From: Chromatiales bacterium
GTDB taxonomy: Bacteria; Pseudomonadota; Gammaproteobacteria; Steroidobacterales; GCA-2729495
NCBI GenBank assembly: GCA_018699155.1
Contig: JABIQA010000098.1
Coordinates: 1-64,000 of the forward strand
Length of the DNA stretch: 64,000 bases
Direction of reading: 5' to 3'
Made by a program: the position numbers and the translations under genes
Notes under the pieces: generated by a model
Database searches by the model: none
Seen by the model: the letters and a program-made list of their open reading frames with translations, nothing else
Told to the model about the DNA's origin: nothing
Part shown: positions 43,116-52,344 of the stretch, piece after piece
How positions within the stretch are numbered: position 1 is the stretch's first letter
How the letters are laid out: the number at the start of each line of letters is the position of its first letter

Positions 43116-43964
43116 GTGATTATCTACACTGACATCGACCCTATTGCCCTACAAATAGGACCGCTGGCTATTCGCTGGTACGGCCTAATGTATCTCACCG
43201 GGTTTCTCGGGGGCTGGGCATTGGCCCGCAAACGTGCCCGCGAGTGGGGGCAGCCGTTTACCGTTATACAGATTGATGACCTGCTGTTCTATGTGGCGAT
43301 GGGCGTCATTCTTGGTGGTCGCATCGGCTATATGTTTTTCTATGGCTGGGCAAATGTTGTTAGCGACCCGCTGAGCATGTTGCGTATTTGGGAGGGCGGC
43401 ATGTCTTTCCATGGCGGGCTTATTGGCGTGATTGTGGCCATGTGGCTAATCTCCCGTAAGGTGGGTGCTTCGCTATTCCGGGTGGCTGATTTTGTGGCGC
43501 CGTTTGTCACCATTGGCCTTGGCGCCGGTCGCATCGGCAACTTTATTAATGGCGAACTGTGGGGCCAACCCACCGATTTTGCATTGGCCGTAATCGTTAA
43601 TGGCGTCCCTGTGCATGCATCCAATCTTTACGAGGCCTGCTTAGAAGGCCCAGTGCTGTTTGCTATTTTGTGGTTCTATTCGGCCACTCGGCCTCCCGTT
43701 ATGGCTGTTTCGGGTATGTTCCTATTATGCTATGGCATTTTCCGTTTTGCGGTAGAGCTTGTTCGTGTCCCCGATGCACATCTTGGTTATCTCGCTTTTG
43801 ACTGGGTAACTATGGGTCAGGTGCTTAGTGCTCCGATGATTATTTTTGGTGCGCTGTTTATTATGCTGGCGTATCAACGCAATGAACCATCCGCTATCGC
43901 GCAGGCTTCAGGCAAATTAGCAGGCAAGAAAAACCAAGTTAAGACAAAACAAGGGAAGAGGTAG
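43116..43964 (+). CDS. lgt: Prolipoprotein diacylglyceryl transferase
   Basis: Lgt attaches diacylglycerol to the lipobox cysteine of prolipoproteins in the inner membrane, the first step of the pathway needed by the many lipoproteins in this window. Signatures: RWYGLMYLTGF near 21, the MSFHGGLIG motif near 94 with the essential His, and GRIGNFINGELWG near 135. About seven helices, 282 aa, and a Lys-rich C-terminal tail. Start is GTG 43116. thyA begins 3 bases after the stop. Confidence 0.95.
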   Translation: MIIYTDIDPIALQIGPLAIRWYGLMYLTGFLGGWALARKRAREWGQPFTVIQIDDLLFYVAMGVILGGRIGYMFFYGWANVVSDPLSMLRIWEGGMSFHGGLIGVIVAMWLISRKVGASLFRVADFVAPFVTIGLGAGRIGNFINGELWGQPTDFALAVIVNGVPVHASNLYEACLEGPVLFAILWFYSATRPPVMAVSGMFLLCYGIFRFAVELVRVPDAHLGYLAFDWVTMGQVLSAPMIIFGALFIMLAYQRNEPSAIAQASGKLAGKKNQVKTKQGKR

Positions 43965-43967
43965 AAC

Positions 43968-44762
43968 GTGCAGCAATATCTGGATTTAATGCGACACGTG
44001 TTGGATAACGGCACCCGGAAAGAGGACCGAACCGGTACCGGCACATTGAGTGTGTTTGGCCATCAGCTGCGCTTCAATTTGCAGCAGGGTTTTCCAATGG
44101 TAACCACCAAAAAGCTGCACACCCGCTCGATCATTCATGAGTTGTTGTGGTTTCTGAACGGTGACACCAATATTGGCTATCTTAAAGAAAACGGCGTTCG
44201 TATCTGGGATGAATGGGCAGACGCTAGCGGGGATCTTGGGCCGGTTTACGGTAAACAGTGGCGCTCTTGGCCAACTCCTGATGGCGGCAGTATTGATCAG
44301 TTAGGGCAAAGCCTGGAGTTGCTGCGTAACACTCCCGACTCCCGCCGCATTATTGTGAGTGCATGGAACGTTGCTGAGTTGGATCAGATGGCATTGATGC
44401 CATGTCACGCCTTCTTTCAGTTTTATGTTGCTGACGGAAAGTTATCCTGCCAGTTGTATCAGCGTAGCGCGGATATTTTTCTCGGTGTGCCGTTCAATAT
44501 CGCATCGTATGCGCTATTAACCCATATGGTCGCTCAGCAGGTTGGGTTAGAAGTGGGTGATTTTATCTGGACGGGTGGCGACTGCCATTTGTATCTGAAT
44601 CATCTGGAGCAAACTGAGCTGCAGCTGTCTCGTGATCCTTTGCCTTTGCCAAAGCTTAAAATTTTGCGTAAGCCCGGCTCTATTTCAGACTATGATTTTG
44701 ATGATTTTGAGATTGAAGGCTATGAGTGTCATCCGCACATTAAGGCGCCAGTTGCTATCTAG
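43968..44762 (+). CDS. thyA: Thymidylate synthase
   Basis: Makes dTMP from dUMP with methylene-tetrahydrofolate. The 264-residue length is that of the E. coli type. Active-site Cys is in [14 protein letters not shown] near 146, with [21 protein letters not shown] downstream and the N-terminal [15 protein letters not shown]. Start GTG 43968, overlapping the end region of an lgt-thyA operon as in many gammaproteobacteria. No terminator is visible before the convergent apaH. Confidence 0.96.
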   Translation: MQQYLDLMRHVLDNGTRKEDRTGTGTLSVFGHQLRFNLQQGFPMVTTKKLHTRSIIHELLWFLNGDTNIGYLKENGVRIWDEWADASGDLGPVYGKQWRSWPTPDGGSIDQLGQSLELLRNTPDSRRIIVSAWNVAELDQMALMPCHAFFQFYVADGKLSCQLYQRSADIFLGVPFNIASYALLTHMVAQQVGLEVGDFIWTGGDCHLYLNHLEQTELQLSRDPLPLPKLKILRKPGSISDYDFDDFEIEGYECHPHIKAPVAI

Positions 44763-44791
44763 CTAAGAGCAGCATTTCATTGCTTCATGGT

Positions 44792-45619
44792 TTAAAGCTT
44801 CTTGGGCTGCAGGCTGCGGAGACTGACCGCTTGAGCATCTGGAATATCGATACGCAGTGCTGTTAGAGAGCCTCCCCAAACGCAGCCTGTGTCCAGGCCC
44901 AGCAGTAATTCCCGTTGTAATAGGCCCAGTGCAGACCAGTGCCCGAAAACAATCCGGGGAATGTCAGCATCTCGCTGCGGATGCTCAAACCAGGGCATGA
45001 GCTCTGTCGGCGCATCGCTTGGCTGACCTTTGTAGGCTAAGTCCATTGCCCCCGTTCTTGCCACTAGGCGCAAGCGGGTCAGATGATTTGTGATGCAGCG
45101 GATGCGATCTGCTCCCGTCAGTGAATCCGACCACAGTGCCGGTTCCCCCCCATACATTAATTGCAGGAATTCGCCGGGGGTATCACCACGAAGTTGTGTT
45201 TCAACTTCAGCAGACAGTTGCAAGGTTTTTAAACCATCCCATGCAGGCGCAACGCCAGCATGCACCAATAAGGTATTAAGTGCCGCATCGAAGTGCGCAA
45301 GTGGCTGGCGACGCAGCCAGTCGAGCAGCTCCTCCGCATCGGGTGCTTGCAGCACTGGGTCGAGGTTGTGCTTTATATCGGGCGTTTTATCAGCGAATCG
45401 CAAGGCCAGCAGGTGCAGGTCATGGTTACCGAGGACTGTGATACAGGCCGAGCCCAGCGAGCGCACGAAGCGGAGCGTTGCCAAAGATTCGGGGCCCCGG
45501 TTTACTAGGTCGCCGGTTAGCCAGAGTTGATCTTTACCTGGCGTAAACCGGATTGTATCCAGAAGTTTGCGCAGCTCGCTATAACAACCCTGAATGTCGC
45601 CTATGGCGTAGATTGCCAT
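44792..45619 (-). CDS. apaH: Bis(5'-nucleosyl)-tetraphosphatase, symmetrical
   Basis: ApaH cleaves Ap4A to two ADP (and can remove Np4 caps from RNA). The metallophosphoesterase motifs are GDIQGCYSEL, GDLVNRGPESL and GNHDLHLLAL, and the late VFGHWSALG. Length 275 aa is normal. Last gene of the lptD-surA-pdxA-rsmA-apaG-apaH operon. Confidence 0.95.
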   Translation of the reverse strand: MAIYAIGDIQGCYSELRKLLDTIRFTPGKDQLWLTGDLVNRGPESLATLRFVRSLGSACITVLGNHDLHLLALRFADKTPDIKHNLDPVLQAPDAEELLDWLRRQPLAHFDAALNTLLVHAGVAPAWDGLKTLQLSAEVETQLRGDTPGEFLQLMYGGEPALWSDSLTGADRIRCITNHLTRLRLVARTGAMDLAYKGQPSDAPTELMPWFEHPQRDADIPRIVFGHWSALGLLQRELLLGLDTGCVWGGSLTALRIDIPDAQAVSLRSLQPKKL

Positions 45620-45643
45620 GGTCAGGAGAGCCTTAGCAACGAC

Positions 45644-46027
45644 TTAGTTGAGCACTTGCGGTACTGCCAGACGAAATACCGGAATTGTTGCATCGAAAGC
45701 ATCTTTGTCGTTGCTCAGCATGCCGTAAGTGCCCTGCATGGTGCCCACCGGTGTCTTTATTACGGTGCCGCTGGAGTAGGTATGTACCGCGCCGGGAGCA
45801 ATGTAAGGCTGTTCACCGATAACGCCATCACCATGGACTTCATGAACGCCACCATCTGAATCGGTAATTAACCAATGTCGAGTGAGTATGCGAGTGGTTT
45901 TCCGGCCAAGGTTCTCGATAGAGATAGTGTAGACGAAGACATAGCGTTCTTCCCCGGGGCTGGATTGATGTTCTAGATACTGGGCTCTGGCGGAAACACG
46001 GATGCTGTCAGTTAGGGTGTTATTCAT
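45644..46027 (-). CDS. apaG: ApaG domain protein
   Basis: A 127-residue Co2+/Mg2+ efflux-associated or pyrophosphate-binding beta-sandwich protein. Recognised by VYTISIENLGRKTTRILTRHWLITDSDGGVHEVHGDGVIGEQPYIAPG and GTMQGTYGML. It sits between rsmA and apaH as in other gammaproteobacteria; the biochemical role is not settled. Confidence 0.94.
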   Translation of the reverse strand: MNNTLTDSIRVSARAQYLEHQSSPGEERYVFVYTISIENLGRKTTRILTRHWLITDSDGGVHEVHGDGVIGEQPYIAPGAVHTYSSGTVIKTPVGTMQGTYGMLSNDKDAFDATIPVFRLAVPQVLN

Positions 46028-46095
46028 GAATTCTATTCTAGCTTATGCCGCGGAGTTGGGCGTAGATCTTTTTTGTGCAGGCCTTGCAGGTACGC

Positions 46096-46869
46096 TTACA
46101 ATTGCTCGGCAAGCAGTAAGAACTCGCTAGGCGACAATACTTCGGCGCGGAGTCCGGGGTCGATGCCGGCATCTTCAATTTGCTCAGTGTCGAGTAACCC
46201 CTTCAGTGCGTTGTTCAGGGTTTTACGGCGCATGCCGAAAGCAGCGGTGACGACTTGTTTATAAATTGGGTAAATTTCAGCAGTGACCAGTGGAATTGCC
46301 GAAGGAATGAGTCTGGCAAAACTAGAGTCAACCTTGGGTGCCGGGGTAAAGCTATTGGGTTTGATGTTGAACAGATGCTCTACTTCGCAGCGCGCAGCGA
46401 GCATTACGGTTAGCCTGCCGTATTGCTTGCTGCCCGGTTCAGCAGCCATACGCTCGATGACTTCCTTTTGCAGCATTACATGCATGTCAGCAAACAGTTC
46501 CGCTGAATCCAGAAAATGGAACAGCAGCGGGGTGGAGATGTTGTAGGGCAGGTTGCCGACCAGTCGCAGTTTTTCACCGGTCTTAGCCAGGGTGGAAAAA
46601 TCAAACTTCAGTGCATCGCCGCGATGTACCTCGACAGTTGAGGGCCATTCGAGAGCTTCGAGGGCGTCGGCCAAATCACGGTCAATTTCAACGACATCAA
46701 CATGCTCAACCTGATAGCTAAGGGCGCGGGTAATCGCCCCCCGACCTGGCCCGATTTCAACGATATGATCATCAGCAGCCGGCCGGATAGAATCAATGAT
46801 TTTGCCGATAATGTTGGCATCATGCAGAAAATTTTGGCCAAAGCGTTTTTTTGGAGCGCTAAAGTTCAT
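46096..46869 (-). CDS. rsmA: 16S rRNA (adenine1518/1519-N6)-dimethyltransferase RsmA
   Basis: RsmA (KsgA) dimethylates two adenosines of 16S rRNA helix 45 late in ribosome assembly. Motifs: KKRFGQNFLHD at the start, the SAM motif VEIGPGRGAIT near 38, and catalytic NLPYNISTPLLF near 110 (NLPY). 257 aa. Its start overlaps the pdxA stop by 4 bases. Confidence 0.96.
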   Translation of the reverse strand: MNFSAPKKRFGQNFLHDANIIGKIIDSIRPAADDHIVEIGPGRGAITRALSYQVEHVDVVEIDRDLADALEALEWPSTVEVHRGDALKFDFSTLAKTGEKLRLVGNLPYNISTPLLFHFLDSAELFADMHVMLQKEVIERMAAEPGSKQYGRLTVMLAARCEVEHLFNIKPNSFTPAPKVDSSFARLIPSAIPLVTAEIYPIYKQVVTAAFGMRRKTLNNALKGLLDTEQIEDAGIDPGLRAEVLSPSEFLLLAEQL

Positions 46870-47897
46870 GCGGACTGTCGAAACTTCGAGCTCATGGCTA
46901 TGGCTATGGCTGTGGATACAGCCGCCTGCAGGCTTTCGGCACTGGCCTTGCCAGATCCGGCCAGATCAAGTGCGGTGCCATGGTCTACAGATGTGCGGAT
47001 AATGGGCAAGCCAAGTGTGATGTTGACCACATTGCCGAAGCCCGCATGTTTAATTACCGGTAAGCCCTGATCATGGTACATGGCAATAACTGCATCGAAG
47101 TTGCGCAGTTGCGTTTGAGTGAAAGCGGTATCAGCGGGCAGTGGTCCTGTTAGTGCAAGACCCTCCTCGATTAACTGATTAATAACAGGTTGTATGAATT
47201 GCTGCTCCTCATCCCCCAGATGCCCGTTTTCGCCAGCGTGCGGGTTTAATCCCAGCACCGCAATGCGCGGCTGGTCTAAACCGAAATAACGTTGCATATC
47301 TGCAGCGACAATACGGCAGACGCTGCTGAGATTGTCTTTGTTGATGGCATCCGGGACTGCGCGCAGTGGCAGATGTGTGGTAACCAGGGCCACCCTTAGT
47401 CCGCTGCTCTCATTGGCAAGCATCATTACCGGAAGCTGGCCGCCGCAACGTTTTGCCAGATATTCCGTGTGACCCAAAAACTTAATGCCCGAATCATTGA
47501 TGACGCTTTTTTGTACAGGGGCAGTGACCATGGCAGAGAACTCACCGCTCATGCAGCCATCACAGGCGAGATCCAATGTTCGTAATACCGATGGGGCATT
47601 GGCTGGGTTTAGTTGTCCGGGTTCGGCGGGCACTGCCAGTGGCAGGCCGAGCACACAGAGCTCGTTCTTTGCTGAGGGGCGTGCCGGTTTACTGCTGTCA
47701 TAGCTGCTTAGCTTTATCGACGTATTAAGTCGTCGGGCGCGTTGCTCCAGCAGTTCGGGGTCACCGATAATAACCAGCTGAGCTGTATGCTTCTGCTCGG
47801 CCAGACTTAAAATAATGTCGGGCCCGATGCCGCCAGGTTCGCCCACCGTAACGGCAATGCGCTGAACACCTGAGTTGCTTCTGGCCACCGGAGTCAC
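46866..47897 (-). CDS. pdxA: 4-hydroxythreonine-4-phosphate dehydrogenase
   Basis: PdxA works in the deoxyxylulose-5-phosphate-dependent route of vitamin B6 synthesis. Hallmarks are VTVGEPGGIGPDI near residue 17, the metal-ligand histidines in FLGHTEYLA, LGLNPHAGENGHLG and AMYHDQGLPVIKH. The annotated GTG 47897 start gives a short N-terminal extension; GTG 47888 is also possible. Coupled to rsmA by ATGA overlap and 18 bases after surA. Confidence 0.95.
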   Translation of the reverse strand: MTPVARSNSGVQRIAVTVGEPGGIGPDIILSLAEQKHTAQLVIIGDPELLEQRARRLNTSIKLSSYDSSKPARPSAKNELCVLGLPLAVPAEPGQLNPANAPSVLRTLDLACDGCMSGEFSAMVTAPVQKSVINDSGIKFLGHTEYLAKRCGGQLPVMMLANESSGLRVALVTTHLPLRAVPDAINKDNLSSVCRIVAADMQRYFGLDQPRIAVLGLNPHAGENGHLGDEEQQFIQPVINQLIEEGLALTGPLPADTAFTQTQLRNFDAVIAMYHDQGLPVIKHAGFGNVVNITLGLPIIRTSVDHGTALDLAGSGKASAESLQAAVSTAIAIAMSSKFRQSA

Positions 47898-47915
47898 GTA
47901 TGTTTCGATCGGCTG

Positions 47916-49271
47916 TTATAGCCGATATTCGACGAAGGCTTCATCGCGAATGCGCCTAACCCACAGTTCGGTTTCTTCTTCGAATTTGGCATTACGTATC
48001 GCCATGACAGCCTGGCGATTTTGTATTTCCGCGGTGGTGTCATATATTCTGCGCCCCGTTACTTCGAGGATGTGCCAGCCAAAAGGAGATGCGAAGGGTT
48101 CGCTTAGTTCGCCAATGGGTAATGAATCCGCCATGGCCTGAAACTCGGGAACGAAAACTCCTGCGCCGGTCCAGCCCAGATCCCCACCTTTTGCAGCAGA
48201 GCCTGGATCTTCGGAAACGGCGGTAGCAACGGTGATGAAACTTTCACCGCCAACGATCTGCTCACGAATTTCCAGCAGCTGTTGCTTGGCAGTGTCGCTG
48301 TCTTTGATCTCAGATGTTTTTATCAGTATGTGTCGAATTTGCGACTGATCTTGAAATGTCTGACTAACGCCGCGCAATTCGTCCAGTTTGATTAAGTGGA
48401 AACCGCTACCGCCGCGAATGGGCTGAGAGATATCGCCTGCTTGCATAGCCGGAACCACATCGGCGAACAGTGTGGGCAGTTCGCTGCCTTTGCGCCAGCC
48501 GATGCTGCCGCCCTCAAGGGCCTGCTGTCCGTTCGAATAGGTGATCGCCAGTTCAGCAAAGTCAGCACCATCCAGCAGTTGCTCGTATATATCGATAATG
48601 CTGTCTTCTGATGCGCTAACCTCTATAGAGGTGGCTCCTGCAGGCATCGAAATGAGAATGTGTGACAGCTTGTAATCTGTACTGTTTTCTCGGCTCTCGC
48701 GCTCGAGATAGTTAGCGATCTCTCTGTCACTAACAGCAATTCTGGACAGTACGTCACGTTGTCGAAGGCGATCAATGGTCATTTGTTTGCGAATATCTTT
48801 GCGGAACATCGCGTAGTTGATGCCCTCCCCGGCAAGCATCTGTGGGAGTTGAATGAGGCTGACTCCATTGCGCTGCGCAATTGTGCCCAGCGCATCGTTA
48901 AGTGCTTCATCAGAGATTTGAATGCCGGTGCTCGCTGCCCGTTGTAACTGGATTTGCTGGACAACAAGACGTTCAAGAATCTGCTGATTCAGGATGTCCA
49001 ATGGTGGCATTGGTGTACTGCTATTGGCCAGTCGCTCCGTGATACTTTTTATTTCTTGACCCAGTTCGCTTTGCAAGACCACGCCGTCATTCACTACTGC
49101 AACAATGCTATCAAGCTGCTTCTCTTCACCAGATACTTGGGGAGATTTTGTTGCAATGTCTGTATCCTGTGCGGTGGCATACTGAGCTAGAAGCAGAAGC
49201 AGAAGCAGAAGCAGGAAGGTAACCAGACTGTTGAAAAATGGCGAAGAATTGGATGATTGATTTAATAGCAT
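47916..49271 (-). CDS. surA: Periplasmic chaperone/peptidyl-prolyl isomerase SurA
   Basis: SurA escorts outer-membrane proteins, including LptD, through the periplasm. Seen: a signal peptide of unusual composition (nine consecutive Leu near residues 17-26, ending YATAQ), the N-terminal chaperone region (LDSIVAVVNDGVVLQSEL) and two parvulin domains (QLSHILISMPAG-like around 205 and SQIRHILIKTSE near 315, with GWTGAGVFVPEFQAMADSLPIGELSEPFASPFGWHILEV). Length 451 aa, in the expected place between lptD and pdxA. The Leu run is encoded by a hexanucleotide repeat. Confidence 0.94.
   Translation of the reverse strand: MLLNQSSNSSPFFNSLVTFLLLLLLLLLAQYATAQDTDIATKSPQVSGEEKQLDSIVAVVNDGVVLQSELGQEIKSITERLANSSTPMPPLDILNQQILERLVVQQIQLQRAASTGIQISDEALNDALGTIAQRNGVSLIQLPQMLAGEGINYAMFRKDIRKQMTIDRLRQRDVLSRIAVSDREIANYLERESRENSTDYKLSHILISMPAGATSIEVSASEDSIIDIYEQLLDGADFAELAITYSNGQQALEGGSIGWRKGSELPTLFADVVPAMQAGDISQPIRGGSGFHLIKLDELRGVSQTFQDQSQIRHILIKTSEIKDSDTAKQQLLEIREQIVGGESFITVATAVSEDPGSAAKGGDLGWTGAGVFVPEFQAMADSLPIGELSEPFASPFGWHILEVTGRRIYDTTAEIQNRQAVMAIRNAKFEEETELWVRRIRDEAFVEYRL
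49189..49216. repeat. Hexanucleotide repeat in the SurA signal peptide
   Basis: Four exact tandem copies of AGAAGC (49189-49212) plus a partial imperfect fifth. On the coding strand it reads CTT CTG repeated, giving the Leu run of the SurA signal sequence. Because the unit is six bases, slippage would change the hydrophobic core by two residues without a frameshift. Confidence 0.85.
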
Positions 49272-49348
49272 GATGAAGTAAACAGTAGTTGTAGTTAGTG
49301 CCGGAAGGTTGTCTGCGGCGGGTCGGCGTGCGACAACCGGTCGCAGCG

Positions 49349-51472
49349 TTATAAATCAGAGTACCCTAGAATACCACCTTCCAGCTGGCTTCTGACTGAA
49401 TTGCCTATCTCGGCGAAACCCTTCAGTACAAATTGGATGCCAATTGAAGTGTCATCTTCCTCGATATCGCGGCTGACCCGCTCGCGATAGATTAGGCGTA
49501 TGCCCCAGCAGCAGCCTCCATACTCGATAGCAGCGAACTGATCGACAAACCGTTCTTCTTCGAATGAGTAGACGGCACGACCCAGCAGGTTCCAGCGCTC
49601 ATTAACTGCCCAGCCGAAGGACAGCCCCCCTTGATCCAGCGTCGATTCCCGCTGGTATCGATAGTCGGCATTAATTACCGTGTTGTTGGCTGGTTTTAGC
49701 TGAAATCGAATATTACCCTGATCGGTTTGTTGGGTGGCAGCGTTCCATTGGTAGCCCGCTTCCAGGTTCCAGCTATCGTAAAGATCGACCCGAGCCTGCA
49801 GCAGGTAATCGCCCGACTTGCTAGTGCGGGGTGTTTCGCCCGGAAGCGTTACCCGTTGGTCTGAAAAGTACCTCGAGGTGCCGATAGTTGCGGTGAGTAT
49901 TTCACGACCGCTGGAAGAGCCGAACACACGACTGGTGAAGCCCACGTTAAGTTGATTGGTGTCACCTATCCGGTCGTATTGCAGATAACGATTGGGCCGG
50001 AATAATTGCACCAAATTCATGTCGGGCAGAATAGTGTCAAAGACTGGCAGCTCAGATTGGTCTTTGTAGGGCACATAAACATATTGCGCACGTGGTTCCA
50101 ATGTGACGGTGAGTCCGTCAGAGAAGCCTCGTTCAAAGGTAGCGCCACTGTCAATGCTATAAACCCCCGCGGTTACGGATGGGGTGTCGCTCTGATTTGC
50201 CGGCTCATTTTCGAGGTTATAGCTGGTGTGGAAGATACTGACCTTTGGCGTTAAGTAGATGCCTTTGTAGTCGAACTCATAGCTGATCTCGGGCTCCAGA
50301 TGGACGCGCAATCCTTCGACGCTTTCGATACTCCTTTTGAAGTAAGTTGCTTCTGTTTCAAGGCGGTAGTTCGCACCAAGAAAGCTATTCTGCCAGTCGC
50401 CGATGACGGCAAGTTGTGGCAGCCTCCTGTAGGGCTCATCTTCATCGGGCAGCAGTTCATCAATCGTTTGGTAGTTCTGGAAACGCATCATCACCGACCA
50501 GACAGCGCCATAGTGTTCGAGAACAGCACTTTGATTTAGTGCTGTTTGGCTTGACGTTGACCAGCGATTGGAGAAGTCATTGAGATAGCGATCATCGGAC
50601 ACACCGGTGGCATTAACGGCAACACGCCAATCTCTGGCTATGGCTGTTTTGGATTCGATATTCCATTCGTAACGATCGGTTCCGGTAATTTCATCGTTGC
50701 TGAGATAATTGCCGGACACCTCTCCCGCTGTGCTTTTTGTTAGCGCACGGACTTCTGCCCCCATCATTAACCCGCGTTTGGACATATAGTTTGGTGTTAA
50801 CGTGGCGTCGTAGTTGGGGGCAATGTTCCAGTACCACGGCGTTGATATTTCTAGACCACGCTGGTTGCTGGTGCTCAGCGTGGGAAGCAATAATCCGGAC
50901 TTGCGCTTGTCGGATATAGGGTAGGTGGCGTATGGCAAGTATAACACCGGCACACCTCTCAAACGAAGCGCAGCGCTCCGGGCACTGGCCATTCCCTTGT
51001 TAGTGTCGAGCGTGATCTCTTTGGCAGTGAGCGACCACACCTCGCGGTCTTCCGGGCAGGTGGTGTATTTCACACCTTTAAGGATTGCGATGCCGGCTTG
51101 TGAGACAAAGGTCTTATCGGCATTGCCCCGTGCATTAATGCTACTAAAAGCGTAGGCCGAGTTATTAACAGTGAACTCGCCGAGACTGGCGTTATAGCTT
51201 GCCGACTTACCGGTTATCCATACATCCTGGCTGATCAATTCAACATTGCCTTCCACAATGATGTTTTCGCTATCGGTTTCGATGCTGGCAAGGTCTGCGC
51301 TCAAGCTGAAGTTGTTGCTAAGCTGATCAGCAACACCCTTGCTAACAAAGCCTGTTAGCTTGCTGGAGCTCTCGGCGCTGATTGGTGCGATAAACCCGCA
51401 CATGCCCTGAGCGTTAAGAATGACTGGCATCAGGGTTAGCGATAGGCTGAATATGAGGCGAGTGAGGCGCAC
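49349..51472 (-). CDS. lptD: LPS-assembly protein LptD
   Basis: The outer-membrane beta-barrel that inserts lipopolysaccharide. N-terminal signal (ending ILNAQG), an OstA/LptA-like jellyroll domain about 55-140, then the barrel. All four cysteines of the disulfide pattern are present: C25, C139 and the adjacent C654-C655 (YGGCCWGIRL). At 707 residues it is shorter than the E. coli protein (784). Start is GTG 51472. First gene of the surA-pdxA-rsmA-apaGH operon; murU is divergent. Confidence 0.95.
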   Translation of the reverse strand: MRLTRLIFSLSLTLMPVILNAQGMCGFIAPISAESSSKLTGFVSKGVADQLSNNFSLSADLASIETDSENIIVEGNVELISQDVWITGKSASYNASLGEFTVNNSAYAFSSINARGNADKTFVSQAGIAILKGVKYTTCPEDREVWSLTAKEITLDTNKGMASARSAALRLRGVPVLYLPYATYPISDKRKSGLLLPTLSTSNQRGLEISTPWYWNIAPNYDATLTPNYMSKRGLMMGAEVRALTKSTAGEVSGNYLSNDEITGTDRYEWNIESKTAIARDWRVAVNATGVSDDRYLNDFSNRWSTSSQTALNQSAVLEHYGAVWSVMMRFQNYQTIDELLPDEDEPYRRLPQLAVIGDWQNSFLGANYRLETEATYFKRSIESVEGLRVHLEPEISYEFDYKGIYLTPKVSIFHTSYNLENEPANQSDTPSVTAGVYSIDSGATFERGFSDGLTVTLEPRAQYVYVPYKDQSELPVFDTILPDMNLVQLFRPNRYLQYDRIGDTNQLNVGFTSRVFGSSSGREILTATIGTSRYFSDQRVTLPGETPRTSKSGDYLLQARVDLYDSWNLEAGYQWNAATQQTDQGNIRFQLKPANNTVINADYRYQRESTLDQGGLSFGWAVNERWNLLGRAVYSFEEERFVDQFAAIEYGGCCWGIRLIYRERVSRDIEEDDTSIGIQFVLKGFAEIGNSVRSQLEGGILGYSDL

Positions 51473-51666
51473 GAGCAGTATTCGTCATCCGGTGTACGGA
51501 GAGCACATCTCCATAAACCCTGTATTTGAGTGGTTGATCCGGACTCAGTCCGGCTTCATTGGATTATAGCCACATGAGCGCGAAGCGTCTGTGTTTGTTG
51601 TGCGTTGACGTGGCCTTGGACATACTGTGGTCATCGCATCAGCAGATGCTCAAGGTCCTATTGAAT

Positions 51667-52344
51667 ATGAAAGCGATGATTCTGGCTGCCGGTCGTGGTG
51701 AGCGGATGCGCCCTTTGACCGATCAGCTCCCCAAGCCATTGCTGAAGATTGATGGTAAGTCATTGATTAATAGAAATATTGAGTCATTATTGGCCGCAGG
51801 AGTGCGTGACTTTGTGGTGAACACCGCTTGGCTCGCAGAGACACTGCATTCTGCTCTGGGAGACGGGTCTGCGCTGGGCGTGCGGATTGTTTATAGCGAT
51901 GAAGGTGCGAGCGCGCTGGAGACCGGCGGCGGGATCAAAAAAGCGTTGCCGCTTTTGGGAGCTAAACCATTCTGGTTGGTAAATGCCGATGTACTCTCTG
52001 ACTACAGTTACCCATTACAGCAATTGTCCCCCGGTGATCTCGCACATTTGGTGTTGGTGGAGAACCCCCGACATAACCCCCACGGTGATTTTGCTCTGCG
52101 CGATGGTCGAATGTTTGAACCAGTTGGTGCAGAAGATTCGCGCTATACCTTTGCCGGTATTTCACTGCTCAGTCCGGAGTTGTTTCGTTTAGCACCTGCC
52201 GGGGATACCTTTCCATTGGCGCCATTGCTTCGCAAGGCTGCGACCGAGGGCAGTGTTGCTGCGGAGTTATATCAGGGCTTATGGATGGACATTGGCACGG
52301 CAGATCGATTGCGCTTGGCGGACGATGCGCTCAGCGGGCGTTAG
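51667..52344 (+). CDS. murU: N-acetylmuramate alpha-1-phosphate uridylyltransferase (MurU-like nucleotidyltransferase)
   Basis: A 226-residue sugar-phosphate nucleotidyltransferase. The N-terminus MKAMILAAGRGERMRPLTDQLPKPLL has the GxGxRMRP.T signature and the catalytic Lys; VNADVLSDY supplies the metal-binding Asp. Context (divergent from lptD) is that of MurU in the peptidoglycan-recycling bypass of Pseudomonas. There the kinase AmgK is the immediate neighbour, but here no amgK is present in the 194-base gap. ATG 51667 is the natural start; the 36 in-frame residues before it are not family-like. Overlaps lipB by 14 bases at the 3' end. Confidence 0.85.
   Translation: MKAMILAAGRGERMRPLTDQLPKPLLKIDGKSLINRNIESLLAAGVRDFVVNTAWLAETLHSALGDGSALGVRIVYSDEGASALETGGGIKKALPLLGAKPFWLVNADVLSDYSYPLQQLSPGDLAHLVLVENPRHNPHGDFALRDGRMFEPVGAEDSRYTFAGISLLSPELFRLAPAGDTFPLAPLLRKAATEGSVAAELYQGLWMDIGTADRLRLADDALSGR

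Noticed and set aside
51559-51666. N-terminal extension of murU as part of a lost amgK
   Set aside because: Only 36 in-frame residues with no kinase motif; too short and unrelated in sequence.
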